DNA from: Spirochaetaceae bacterium
Lineage (GTDB): Bacteria; Spirochaetota; Spirochaetia; Treponematales; Breznakiellaceae
DNA length: 17,777 nt
Direction of reading: 5' to 3'
Assembly (NCBI GenBank): GCA_031283025.1
Contig: JAITCP010000155.1
Location: forward strand, 1 to 17,777
Made by a program: the position numbers and the translations under genes. This document shows positions 1 to 5,749 of this stretch, piece after piece. A model generated the notes under the pieces. It worked only from the letters and a program-made list of their open reading frames with translations. It had not been told where the DNA came from and made no database searches. The stretch's first letter is position 1. Each line of letters begins with the position of its first letter.

Positions 1-107
1 TAGGCAAAGTTAAAATTGTCCGGTACGTTGCAGCGGTAATTTTCGTAAAAATCCTCGTAACTGTCAAAGTCAATCCGGGGAAGAAAGCGGGAAAGTATCT
101 CGTTCAT
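1..107 (-). CDS. N-terminus of probable AMP-dependent acyl-CoA synthetase (partial)
   Basis: Runs off the left edge, so only about 35 residues are visible, beginning MNEILSRFLPRIDFDSYEDF and including VPDNFNFA. The phrase P-x-NFNFA shortly after the start is typical of acyl/acetyl-CoA synthetases of the AMP-binding (ANL) family, which activate a carboxylic acid to an acyl-adenylate and transfer it to CoA. The ATG at 107 has a GGAG seven bases upstream. It lies 31 bases after the stop of the XRE-cupin gene and in the same direction, so it is probably the third gene of the tyrS operon. An XRE-cupin regulator next to such a synthetase is a common pairing, and it would then regulate this gene. 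The family call rests on a short stretch only. Confidence 0.55.
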   Translation of the reverse strand, partial: MNEILSRFLPRIDFDSYEDFYENYRCNVPDNFNFA

Positions 108-138
108 GTAAACTCCGTATTGCGGCGGGGAAGCGCCG

Positions 139-687
139 TTATAGTTTTTCCTGAATAATGGTGATAAAACGCGCGGGGCCGTCTACCGCGGCCTGTCCGT
201 GCGGCAGCTCCGCGTCAAAGTAAACCGAATCCCCGGCGGCAAGGATATATTCCCGTTTTTCCACCGTAACTTTTACCTTTCCTTCCGTCACATAGTTAAA
301 TTCCTGGCCGGCGTGGGCTACCTGGGCGGCTTCCGGCCTGGACGGATCAAGGTATACCAAAAGGGGTTCCAGAGTGCGTCCCTTAAAGTTATAGGCCAGA
401 CTGGAATATTCATAACCCGGATAACGCTCTACCTGAACCCCCTGCCCAGAGCGGCAGACGGCGGCGCTTTCCATCCGGGGATCTTCACCGGTAAGAAGCA
501 CTGTGGGGTCTACCTGTAAAGCTGTGGCGATTTTGTACAGCATACTGATCGGAATGTCCAACTCTCCCGATTCATAGCGGGCGTAATCTTCAGCGCTGAT
601 TCCTGTTTCCCTTGCCAGGTCCATGGCGCTGATTTCTTCGTCTTCCCTAAGCTGCCTGATCCGCTGGGGAATATTTTCCTGCTGCAT
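139..687 (-). CDS. XRE-family regulator with C-terminal cupin domain
   Basis: 182 residues. Residues about 8-66 form a lambda-repressor-like helix-turn-helix (IRQLREDEEISAMDLARETG, then YESGE and LYKIATAL). Residues about 105-180 form a small cupin_2 beta-barrel (EFNYVTEGKVKVTV, then LAAGDSVYFDAELPHG), the usual small-ligand sensor of this class. The ATG at 687 shares one base with the tyrS stop (TAATG), so translation is probably coupled to tyrS. The downstream neighbour is the start of a probable acyl-CoA synthetase, and regulators of this architecture often control adjacent fatty-acid or amino-acid genes. The family is clear; the ligand and targets are unknown. Confidence 0.88.
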   Translation of the reverse strand: MQQENIPQRIRQLREDEEISAMDLARETGISAEDYARYESGELDIPISMLYKIATALQVDPTVLLTGEDPRMESAAVCRSGQGVQVERYPGYEYSSLAYNFKGRTLEPLLVYLDPSRPEAAQVAHAGQEFNYVTEGKVKVTVEKREYILAAGDSVYFDAELPHGQAAVDGPARFITIIQEKL

Positions 688-1973
688 TACTTTGCCTCCA
701 CCCGGCAGTAACGTTTTTTTCCCGCACGCAGGACAAGTTCCCCCGCTCCATCCAGAACATCAGCGCCTATGAGCGCTTTTACATCGTCAAACGGAACAAG
801 AGTATCCGCCGTTCTGCCGGCAAAGGCCCCGCCCTGCTCCACCAGACGGCGGGCTTCACTTTTGGTAGCGGCAAGCCCCGCATCGGTAAAAAGGTCTGTG
901 ATATTATAACCGGCATCGAACTTTGCCCGGCTCAAGGCAGCCAGCGGTATGGCGCTTTTGTCGCCGCCGCCGCCAAAGGCGGCCTTTGCTCCCGCAAGGG
1001 CTTTGTTCGCCTCGTCCTTTCCGTGAATCAGGGCGGTTATTTCCCAAGCCAGCCGTTCTTTTGCATCATTGGGATCTTTCCCCGGAGCGCAAAGGCCCTC
1101 ACATTCTTCAACGGGAAGAAAGGTAAACATCAAAAGAAAGCGTCTAAGATCGGCATCCTGCACATTGCGCCAGTACTGAAAAAAATCATAGGGGCTGGTG
1201 ATAGTGGTATCAAGAAACAGCGCCCCTTTTTCTGTTTTGCCCATCTTCTTGCCGTCCGAGGTGGTTACCAGGGGAAAGGTTAAACCAAACGCTTCTACCC
1301 CTTCAACGCGGCGGATCAAGTCTGCCCCGGCAACGATATTCCCCCATTGGTCATCGCCGCCTATCTGGAGAACACAGCCGAAACGGCGGTACAGCTCCAG
1401 AAAGTCATAACTCTGCAAAATCTGGTAATTGAATTCAAGAAAGGTAAGGCCCGCCTCCAGCCGGAGTTTGTATGTTTCAAAACTCAGCATACGGTTTACC
1501 GAAAAGCGGCTGCCGATTTCACGGAGGAAGTCGATGTAGTTCAACTCCGCAAGCCATTCCTTATTGTTGACAAAGATAAGCGATCCGGCCTTCTGCCCGG
1601 CAGTTTCCGCCCCGGCATCACCCTTGGGTTTTTCCCCTGCGCCAAGAAAACGGCTTATTTGGGCGGAAATGAAAAGGGCATTGGCATCAAGTGTCTCATA
1701 AGTCAGGATCTTCCGCGTCTCAGTTTTCCCCGAAGGATCGCCAATCCGGGCTGTTCCCCCGCCTATAAGGGCAATGCCTTTATGCCCCGCCGTCATCAGG
1801 TGGCGGAACGCAAAAAAAGGCACCATGTGGCCGATGTGGAGACTCGCCGCAGTAGGATCGCAGCCCACATAAAAAGTTATCGGCTTTGAATCCATAACCT
1901 CAGAAAGCCCCTCCGTATTGGTACACTGGGATAAAAACCCCCGTTCTTTCAGTATTGTTAGCGCACTGTTCAT
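687..1973 (-). CDS. tyrS: Tyrosyl-tRNA synthetase
   Basis: 428 residues, normal length for bacterial TyrS (class Ic). It charges tRNA-Tyr with tyrosine in the cytoplasm. The HIGH motif is intact at residues 46-49 (SLHIGHMVPF) after FYVGCDPTA. The KMSKS-type loop reads KMGKTEKG at about residue 243. The tyrosine-binding region QSYDFLELYRRFGC and the GGDDQWGN motif are present. The C-terminus (SEARRLVEQGGAFAG onward) is the S4-like RNA-binding domain. A glycine/lysine-rich insert (GAGEKPKGDAGAETAGQKAG) lengthens one loop before VNNKEWL. The ATG at 1973 is kept because it fits the family N-terminus, although no good Shine-Dalgarno sequence precedes it. It is the first gene of an operon with the XRE-cupin gene. 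Confidence 0.97.
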   Translation of the reverse strand: MNSALTILKERGFLSQCTNTEGLSEVMDSKPITFYVGCDPTAASLHIGHMVPFFAFRHLMTAGHKGIALIGGGTARIGDPSGKTETRKILTYETLDANALFISAQISRFLGAGEKPKGDAGAETAGQKAGSLIFVNNKEWLAELNYIDFLREIGSRFSVNRMLSFETYKLRLEAGLTFLEFNYQILQSYDFLELYRRFGCVLQIGGDDQWGNIVAGADLIRRVEGVEAFGLTFPLVTTSDGKKMGKTEKGALFLDTTITSPYDFFQYWRNVQDADLRRFLLMFTFLPVEECEGLCAPGKDPNDAKERLAWEITALIHGKDEANKALAGAKAAFGGGGDKSAIPLAALSRAKFDAGYNITDLFTDAGLAATKSEARRLVEQGGAFAGRTADTLVPFDDVKALIGADVLDGAGELVLRAGKKRYCRVEAK

Positions 1974-1997
1974 AGGGGAAGTATAGCCTAAATTGGG

Positions 1998-2025
1998 ATT
2001 GTAGGGCTATACTAAGATGAGTCAA
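1998..2025 (-). promoter_or_regulatory. Sigma70-type promoter of tyrS with flanking palindrome
   Basis: On the minus strand, TTGACT (2020-2025) and TACAAT (1998-2003) are separated by 16 bases; each hexamer differs from consensus at one position. The expected transcript begins about 15-20 bases before the tyrS ATG, leaving a short leader with no room for a T-box. A 9-bp inverted repeat (AGTATAGCC at 1980-1988, GGCTATACT at 2005-2013) brackets the -10 and could be an operator. Confidence 0.7.
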
Positions 2026-2071
2026 GCAGTATCGGTAACCGGGTACGTGGTATTACCTTATGCCGTAGAAG

Positions 2072-2164
2072 CAGCCGGGTGTTTCCGGCGATGTAATAGA
2101 CGCACCCGGAAGAAAAGCGGCTTATTCTTGGTGCGTCTATTGGGACATTAGAAACACCCGGCTG
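2072..2164. repeat. Large two-armed inverted repeat (hairpin element)
   Basis: The outer arms are a perfect 14-bp inverted repeat (2072-2085 and 2151-2164, CAGCCGGGTGTTTC). The inner arms are a perfect 12-bp inverted repeat (2095-2106 and 2130-2141, AATAGACGCACC). They are separated by a small asymmetric internal loop in which ATGT/ACAT can also pair. The terminal part can pair further (AAGAAAAGC against GCTTATTCTT with a bulge). The element ends four bases before the Shine-Dalgarno sequence of the toxin-antitoxin pair. It could be an RNA structure in the leader, a miniature mobile element or a recombination site. I see no integron core sites. Confidence 0.7.
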
Positions 2165-2178
2165 ATTAGGGAGATATT

Positions 2179-2556
2179 TTGAAACTTTCGCGGGAAGAAA
2201 AACTTGAACTGATGCGTTCCCTCAACTGGGATTACAATGTAACTCCGGAAGATATGCTGGCTGTTATAGAGGGAAAGATCGAAAAAGTCGGCCCATTTGA
2301 CAAGACGTTTCTCTTTGTGCGTTCCCTTGAGCGGCTTCCCTGGCATTACATGATTAGCCTGTGGGGCGTTGAAACCGCCAAGGAGCTCTACACTCCGGAA
2401 GCGGCAGGCCGCCTGTGGCCTAAAAGTATAAGGAGCAATTATGACTTCGCTTTCGGAATATTACGAAGAGAACCTGTATCCCTTGCAGAATGGGGTTCTC
2501 CGCGCAGTCGAGACCTGCAACGTACGTTTTTATCTCACCGGTGGCACAGCGCTTAG
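2179..2556 (+). CDS. Probable antitoxin partner of AbiEii-like toxin
   Basis: 125 residues starting at a TTG codon (2179-2181) with AGGGAG five bases upstream; the next in-frame ATG is codon 12. The body is compact and mixed-charge (REEKLELMRSLNWDYNVTPE, then LFVRSLERLPWHYMISLWGV, then LWPKSIRSNYDFAF). I recognise it as a type of small protein often encoded just before AbiEii nucleotidyltransferases, but I cannot name the family. It precedes and overlaps the toxin gene by 116 bases in another frame, so the last 38 residues are read from DNA that also encodes the toxin N-terminus. Residues up to about 110 look like genuine family sequence. The tail after LAEWG looks less conserved and may be an extension. 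The antitoxin role is inferred from gene order. Confidence 0.6.
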   Translation: MKLSREEKLELMRSLNWDYNVTPEDMLAVIEGKIEKVGPFDKTFLFVRSLERLPWHYMISLWGVETAKELYTPEAAGRLWPKSIRSNYDFAFGILRREPVSLAEWGSPRSRDLQRTFLSHRWHSA

Positions 2557-3118
2557 CCGGGCATATTACCGCCACCGTTATTCGGATGATCTGGATTTTT
2601 TTGTCAACAAGGATCCTGAATTTGATGAACAGACGGATATTGCTCTTGCTCAACTACAGAAAGAAGGTTTCTTTTGGGACGATTCAAAAGACTTCGTCAG
2701 AGCGCCCAGTTTCAGAAGCCTTAAAGTAAGGTGGAACAAATCAGACGCCATTTTAAAACTTGATTTTGTAAACGATTCAACACCTCATTTTGGTGATTTT
2801 ATAGCGGTAGATTTTTTTAACCGGATTGACCCGATTCGCAACATTCTTTCCAATAAACTAGGGGCGGTTTTCCGGCTTGCGGGCAAAGATGTGGCGGACA
2901 TACGGGAAATAGCCCTGCACGAATCCATCGACTGGCCGGAAATAATCAACGAAGCCCGGCATAAAGATGCCGGTGTTGAACTATCATACATTGCGGAAAT
3001 CTTAAAAACCATGCCCAGGAATGAATTCGAAGGCATCAACTGGATAACCAACCCCGGCTGGGAAACTTTTCAAAAAGACATCGACAAAATAGTCTATGAC
3101 ATGATGAGGGGCGCTTAG
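2441..3118 (+). CDS. AbiEii/AbiGii-type nucleotidyltransferase toxin
   Basis: 225 residues. It has the hallmark nucleotidyltransferase fold signature YLTGGTALSRAYYRHRYSDD followed by LDFFV (residues 31-55). GGTAL is the nucleotide-binding turn and the paired aspartates in DDLDFF are metal ligands. A further acidic strand KLDFVND near residue 108 fits the third carboxylate. The C-terminal half is helical (LSNKLGAVFRLAGKDVADIR). The family transfers nucleotides to RNA targets such as tRNA in characterised AbiE and MenT systems and acts in phage defence or growth control. The ATG is supported by AGGAG at 2431-2435, five bases upstream, despite the long overlap with the preceding gene. The stop codon abuts a partial tRNA-Glu T-arm copy at 3118. 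Confidence 0.85.
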   Translation: MTSLSEYYEENLYPLQNGVLRAVETCNVRFYLTGGTALSRAYYRHRYSDDLDFFVNKDPEFDEQTDIALAQLQKEGFFWDDSKDFVRAPSFRSLKVRWNKSDAILKLDFVNDSTPHFGDFIAVDFFNRIDPIRNILSNKLGAVFRLAGKDVADIREIALHESIDWPEIINEARHKDAGVELSYIAEILKTMPRNEFEGINWITNPGWETFQKDIDKIVYDMMRGA

Positions 3119-3134
3119 GTGGTTCGACTCCCCC
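3118..3134 (+). repeat. tRNA-Glu T-arm-like fragment, inverted relative to the intact gene
   Basis: The 17 bases match the T-arm of the nearby tRNA-Glu (minus strand, 3268-3284) at 16 positions, but on the opposite strand. They begin at the last base of the toxin stop codon and are followed by unrelated sequence. This may be a remnant of recombination at a tRNA gene. Confidence 0.55.
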
Positions 3135-3158
3135 CTGAAGCATTATTGTATTTATTTT

Positions 3159-3172
3159 ACATCTCCTGGGGG
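3159..3172 (-). repeat. Partial copy of the tRNA-Glu 3' end (att-like direct repeat)
   Basis: The 14 bases ACATCTCCTGGGGG recur exactly at 3259-3272, where they form the T-stem 3' strand, acceptor 3' strand and discriminator of tRNA-Glu plus one flanking base. The two copies lie exactly 100 bp apart in the same orientation. tRNA 3' ends are classic attachment cores, so this may be the trace of a lost or rearranged insertion. Confidence 0.55.
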
Positions 3173-3259
3173 CGCCCAAAAATGCGTGTGAACCGGTGAA
3201 CACGGCTTATCTAATATTGTAGAATGGCGATCCCCCCAGAAAATTCCTTTTAAGAGTAA

Positions 3260-3331
3260 CATCTCCTGGGGGAGTCGAACCCCCGTTGTCGGGATGAAAA
3301 CCCGATGTCCTGACCACTAGACGAAGGAGAC
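3260..3331 (-). tRNA. tRNA-Glu (anticodon TTC)
   Basis: A 72-base cloverleaf can be folded on the minus strand. The acceptor stem is GTCTCCT with AGGAGAT (one G-T pair) and discriminator G. The D-arm begins TCGTCTAGTGGTC. The anticodon stem TCGGG/CCCGA encloses the loop TTTTCAT with anticodon TTC at positions 34-36. The T-arm is GGGGG-TTCGACT-CCCCC. The layout closely follows the bacterial Glu isoacceptor. CCA is not encoded and must be added after transcription. It reads GAA/GAG codons and also supplies Glu-tRNA for tetrapyrrole synthesis in organisms that use that route. Partial copies of its 3' half lie downstream at 3118-3134 and 3159-3172. Confidence 0.96.
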
Positions 3332-3337
3332 TCGCTG

Positions 3338-3366
3338 TAGATAAATCATTTTGCGAGGCTTGTAAA
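3338..3366 (-). promoter_or_regulatory. Possible promoter of tRNA-Glu
   Basis: TTTACA (3361-3366) and TATCTA (3338-3343) lie 17 bases apart on the minus strand, six bases before the tRNA 5' end. The -35 is good and the -10 is poor. It overlaps the foot of the terminator hairpin, so chance similarity is possible. Confidence 0.35.
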
Positions 3367-3402
3367 AGAACCCTTAGGTTTTGACCCAAGGGTTCTCTTA
3401 CA
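3361..3402 (-). terminator. Hairpin terminator between the secreted-protein gene and tRNA-Glu
   Basis: Arms of 18 bases (3361-3378 and 3385-3402) pair at 16 positions around a six-base loop. Read on the minus strand, the GC-rich core AACCCTT/AAGGGTT is followed by CTTTT. It would stop transcripts from the upstream secreted-protein gene before the tRNA. The paired A and T tracts could also let it act in both directions. Confidence 0.6.
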
Positions 3403-3450
3403 AAATTAAAGTAATAAAATCTGCCGTTTATGTCAAGTACCGGACATGGA

Positions 3451-3480
3451 AAGAGGGCTTCCTGTACGGAAAACCCTCTT
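3451..3480 (-). terminator. Probable rho-independent terminator of the 3500-4288 gene
   Basis: AAGAGGG (3451-3457) pairs with CCCTCTT (3474-3480) and TTCC/GGAA pair inside. It starts 19 bases after the stop codon. The T tract on the minus strand is short (CTTTCC), so termination may be shared with the second hairpin at 3361-3402. Confidence 0.55.
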
Positions 3481-3499
3481 CTGACGGAAAATCAGCGCT

Positions 3500-4288
3500 T
3501 TAGAATTTGACACCGACGCCAATAACCGGCTTAACTTCCCAGCTAATGACAAATTCCATTTCGGACTTAGTCACTTGTTTTTTGGCGTCAGTACCGCCAT
3601 CATCGTAGTCAGCGATGAACTTTATCTCATGCCAGCGGAAAACATCAATGGCTACATTGGTACGGCTAAAGATGTAAATACTGTTGTTAAAGTGGAATTG
3701 GACACCCAGAGATATTCCGGGGCCTACCTGAAAGTCTCTCCGATTCATCCAGTATCCGCTAGTATCCGGTGGAACAGCAGCAGTAGGAGGATTATCCTTG
3801 TCTATACCGCCAAGAGCAGGCATCCAAAAGTCATCGCTAAAGTAATACAGGTGGGCGCCAATCGTCAGGGGAATCCTGAGGAAAATGCCGTTGTAAATGT
3901 AAAACACCGGCCCCATAAGGGCGTTTGCCCCAAACAGGGAAATATAATCTGATGATGGATTGGCAAAACCTGCAATTTTTGCCCCATAGAAGAAATCCGC
4001 ATCCAGGCTAAAGCCTACTTTTCTGCTAAAGTTAAAGAGCATGGAAAAGCCAATGGCGGTATTAGCCGTTACCGACTTGTCTTCCATGTTATAGTCCTCA
4101 TGAAACCAATAAAATTCCTCATCGTGTACAGCATTAGTCCAGTGAACGGGGTACCCAACGCTTATTTCCAGGTCAAACTTCTCAATTTTTGGGAGTTCAG
4201 GGGGCGCTGCGGGGGCTTCCTCAACCTGAGCAAAGCACAGACCGGCAACCAGAACTAAAACCACCGGCAAAACAATAAGTTTCTTCAT
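3500..4288 (-). CDS. Secreted, probable outer-membrane beta-barrel protein
   Basis: 262 residues. A clear signal peptide (MKKLIVLPVVLVLVAGLCFA, cleavage probably after CFA) is followed by a Pro/Glu-rich linker (EEAPAAPPELPK). The rest is rich in alternating aromatic and polar strands (ISVGYPVHW, FSMLFNFSRKVGFSLDADFF, GISLGVQFHF) and ends in VIGVGVKF. A C-terminal aromatic residue with beta-strand periodicity is the usual outer-membrane-barrel signature. I do not recognise a specific family; similar lineage-specific barrels are common in treponemes. The ATG at 4288 has AGGAG six bases upstream. It has its own strong promoter, a structured leader and two downstream hairpins, so it is a monocistronic and probably well-expressed gene. 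Confidence 0.75.
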   Translation of the reverse strand: MKKLIVLPVVLVLVAGLCFAQVEEAPAAPPELPKIEKFDLEISVGYPVHWTNAVHDEEFYWFHEDYNMEDKSVTANTAIGFSMLFNFSRKVGFSLDADFFYGAKIAGFANPSSDYISLFGANALMGPVFYIYNGIFLRIPLTIGAHLYYFSDDFWMPALGGIDKDNPPTAAVPPDTSGYWMNRRDFQVGPGISLGVQFHFNNSIYIFSRTNVAIDVFRWHEIKFIADYDDGGTDAKKQVTKSEMEFVISWEVKPVIGVGVKF

Positions 4289-4300
4289 CTTTTTCTCCTA

Positions 4301-4322
4301 TTTCATTAAAATTTCATTAAAA
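4301..4322 (-). repeat. Tandem 11-bp repeat in the 5' leader of the secreted-protein gene
   Basis: TTTCATTAAAA occurs twice in tandem (4301-4311 and 4312-4322), just upstream of the AGGAG ribosome-binding site at 4295-4299. The AT-rich, unstructured stretch could act as a translation enhancer. Confidence 0.6.
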
Positions 4323-4347
4323 TTCCGGAAAATTTTACCTTTCCCGG

Positions 4348-4365
4348 AAAGAACATCCGTTCTTT
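4348..4365 (-). promoter_or_regulatory. 5'-terminal stem-loop of the 3500-4288 transcript
   Basis: AAAGAAC (4348-4354) pairs perfectly with GTTCTTT (4359-4365) around a four-base loop. It lies a few bases after the transcription start predicted from the promoter at 4376-4405. Such 5' hairpins are known to protect mRNAs of abundant outer-membrane proteins; the role here is inferred. Confidence 0.45.
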
Positions 4366-4375
4366 TATACTCTTA

Positions 4376-4405
4376 ATTATATAAAAACAATTACGGCATT
4401 GTCAA
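4376..4405 (-). promoter_or_regulatory. Consensus sigma70 promoter of the secreted-protein gene
   Basis: On the minus strand a perfect TTGACA (4400-4405) and a perfect TATAAT (4376-4381) are separated by 18 bases. The predicted start near 4369 gives a leader of about 80 bases. Confidence 0.8.
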
Positions 4406-4439
4406 CATAAAAGCCTTCTATCCTTGCATTTTTAATCTC

Positions 4440-5663
4440 TTACATTTTTAGCTTGTCAAGCAGCAGGGAACGGAACAGGGAAGCGCCCGGAAAGTCCGGG
4501 TCCAGCGTCAGGGATGCCTCGCAATCCGCTAAAGCGGCAGGGTAGTCTTCCAGATGGTAATATGCCTGGCCCCTGCGGTAAAGGGTAAAAGGCTGGTAAG
4601 GATTGACGGCAAGAGACAGGGAGAAATCCTCTATGGCCCCCTGGTACTGCCTAAGTACCGATTTTACCACTCCCCGGTAATAAGCGGATTTATACGATTT
4701 TTCATCCAGTTCCAGGGATTTGCCAAAGTCTTCCATGGCTTCCGCATAGCGGGACTGGGCAAAATAGGCCATGCCCCGGTGTTTATAAATCAACGTACAA
4801 ATTCCCGGATCGGTTTTAAGCTCCAGAATACGGGTGTAATAGGTAACAGCCTCATTAAACCGGTTTTTATTGTGGGCATGGAGGGCGCTTAGGAGCAGAT
4901 CGTCTACCGTGGCCTGTTCATCCACATAGAGCTCCGCTTTACCCAAAGACGCCCTGTCTCCGTCCCGTTCCCCGCTAAAGAGGATCCCGTCGGTGGCTTC
5001 CTCAATTTTCCGGAAAAAGGAATCCCGGCGTTTGCCCAACTCACTGTTAAGCTGCCGCTGATAAGCCCGGATTTCCTGAAAAATACTGTCCGCCAGGGAA
5101 AGGCTGGCATTTACCGCTGCAAGCCGCCGTTTAAGGGGATCGTCAAAGGGGGTGAATTCCGCTTTGTAAACCAGCTCATGCTCCACCTCCGCCCACGCAT
5201 CCTGTAAAATGGTCCGAATCTGCACTTCCGCCGTTGTCGTGCCGCAATCTCCACATTGGGCGGCAAGTTCCGGGGGGATTTTTATCAATAAATGTACCGA
5301 TTCATAGCCAAATTCCTTAAAGCTATACTGGGCACCCTTGCGATCTTTTTCTATTACCGTATAATGCGTGCGGATAAGTTTTTCAACCGCCGTCTGGTCT
5401 TCCAAAAAAGGGCAAATTACCCGCAGGGCGATTAGATCGGTTATAACCGGTTCGGTTTCAGAGTCCTCATTACAAAGCCGGAGGTATTTTTTGTAATAGC
5501 TTTCAAATTCCTTGCACCGGCCTTTTACCGTTGGCCGGGAAGAAAGCGGGGATATTGTTTGTTCAATGGCTTCCGTTAACTCCCTGACAATAAGGTTACG
5601 GCTGTCGGCAGTCTTTTCATACCATTCTTTAAACTGGTTACGATCAGGAAGATCAAAACTCAT
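4440..5663 (-). CDS. RelA/SpoT-type (p)ppGpp synthetase domain fused to TPR repeats
   Basis: 407 residues from the ATG at 5663. A GTG two codons earlier is in frame, but the upstream GGAAGGG is too close to it and well spaced for the ATG. Residues about 45-170 are a RelA_SpoT synthetase domain: the KEFESYYKK basic helix, TDLIALRVICPF with the conserved Asp and Arg, FGYESVHLLIK, and the signature EVQIRTILQDAWAEVEHELV then YK. No HD hydrolase domain is present. Residues about 255-400 form at least four TPR-like helical repeats (AVTYYTRILEL, AMEDFGKSLEL, AIEDFSLSLAV, ALADCEASLTL). The protein would make the alarmone (p)ppGpp from ATP and GDP/GTP in the cytoplasm, with TPRs as a protein-binding or control module. 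It lies about 25 bases after the flaA terminator with no clear promoter, so read-through from flaA may express it. Confidence 0.85.
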   Translation of the reverse strand: MSFDLPDRNQFKEWYEKTADSRNLIVRELTEAIEQTISPLSSRPTVKGRCKEFESYYKKYLRLCNEDSETEPVITDLIALRVICPFLEDQTAVEKLIRTHYTVIEKDRKGAQYSFKEFGYESVHLLIKIPPELAAQCGDCGTTTAEVQIRTILQDAWAEVEHELVYKAEFTPFDDPLKRRLAAVNASLSLADSIFQEIRAYQRQLNSELGKRRDSFFRKIEEATDGILFSGERDGDRASLGKAELYVDEQATVDDLLLSALHAHNKNRFNEAVTYYTRILELKTDPGICTLIYKHRGMAYFAQSRYAEAMEDFGKSLELDEKSYKSAYYRGVVKSVLRQYQGAIEDFSLSLAVNPYQPFTLYRRGQAYYHLEDYPAALADCEASLTLDPDFPGASLFRSLLLDKLKM

Positions 5664-5688
5664 AACCACACCCTTCCAATTTTTATAT

Positions 5689-5724
5689 AAAAAAGGCTGT
5701 CTGAAACCATTCTTTCAGACAGCC
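5689..5724 (-). terminator. Rho-independent terminator of flaA
   Basis: A perfect 12-bp stem (5695-5706 with 5713-5724, GGCTGTCTGAAA) with a six-base loop is followed on the minus strand by six T residues (5689-5694). It lies 26 bases after the flaA stop. A smaller 7-bp hairpin (ACAGTTT/AAACTGT, about 5732-5750) sits between them. Confidence 0.9.
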
Positions 5725-5749
5725 GAATTTTACAGTTTAGCTCAAACTG

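Noticed and set aside
1974..2025. T-box leader for tyrS
   Set aside because: The predicted transcript start leaves fewer than 25 bases before the ATG, with no T-box sequence or antiterminator.
2072..2164. Integron attC-like site in front of the toxin-antitoxin genes
   Set aside because: Treponemes can carry integron cassettes, but the outer ends of the repeat lack the GTTRRRY and RYYYAAC core sites and no integrase is present.
3192..3209. GTGT...ACAC element as a tRNA-Glu terminator
   Set aside because: Only four base pairs form before mismatches, so it does not make a stable hairpin.
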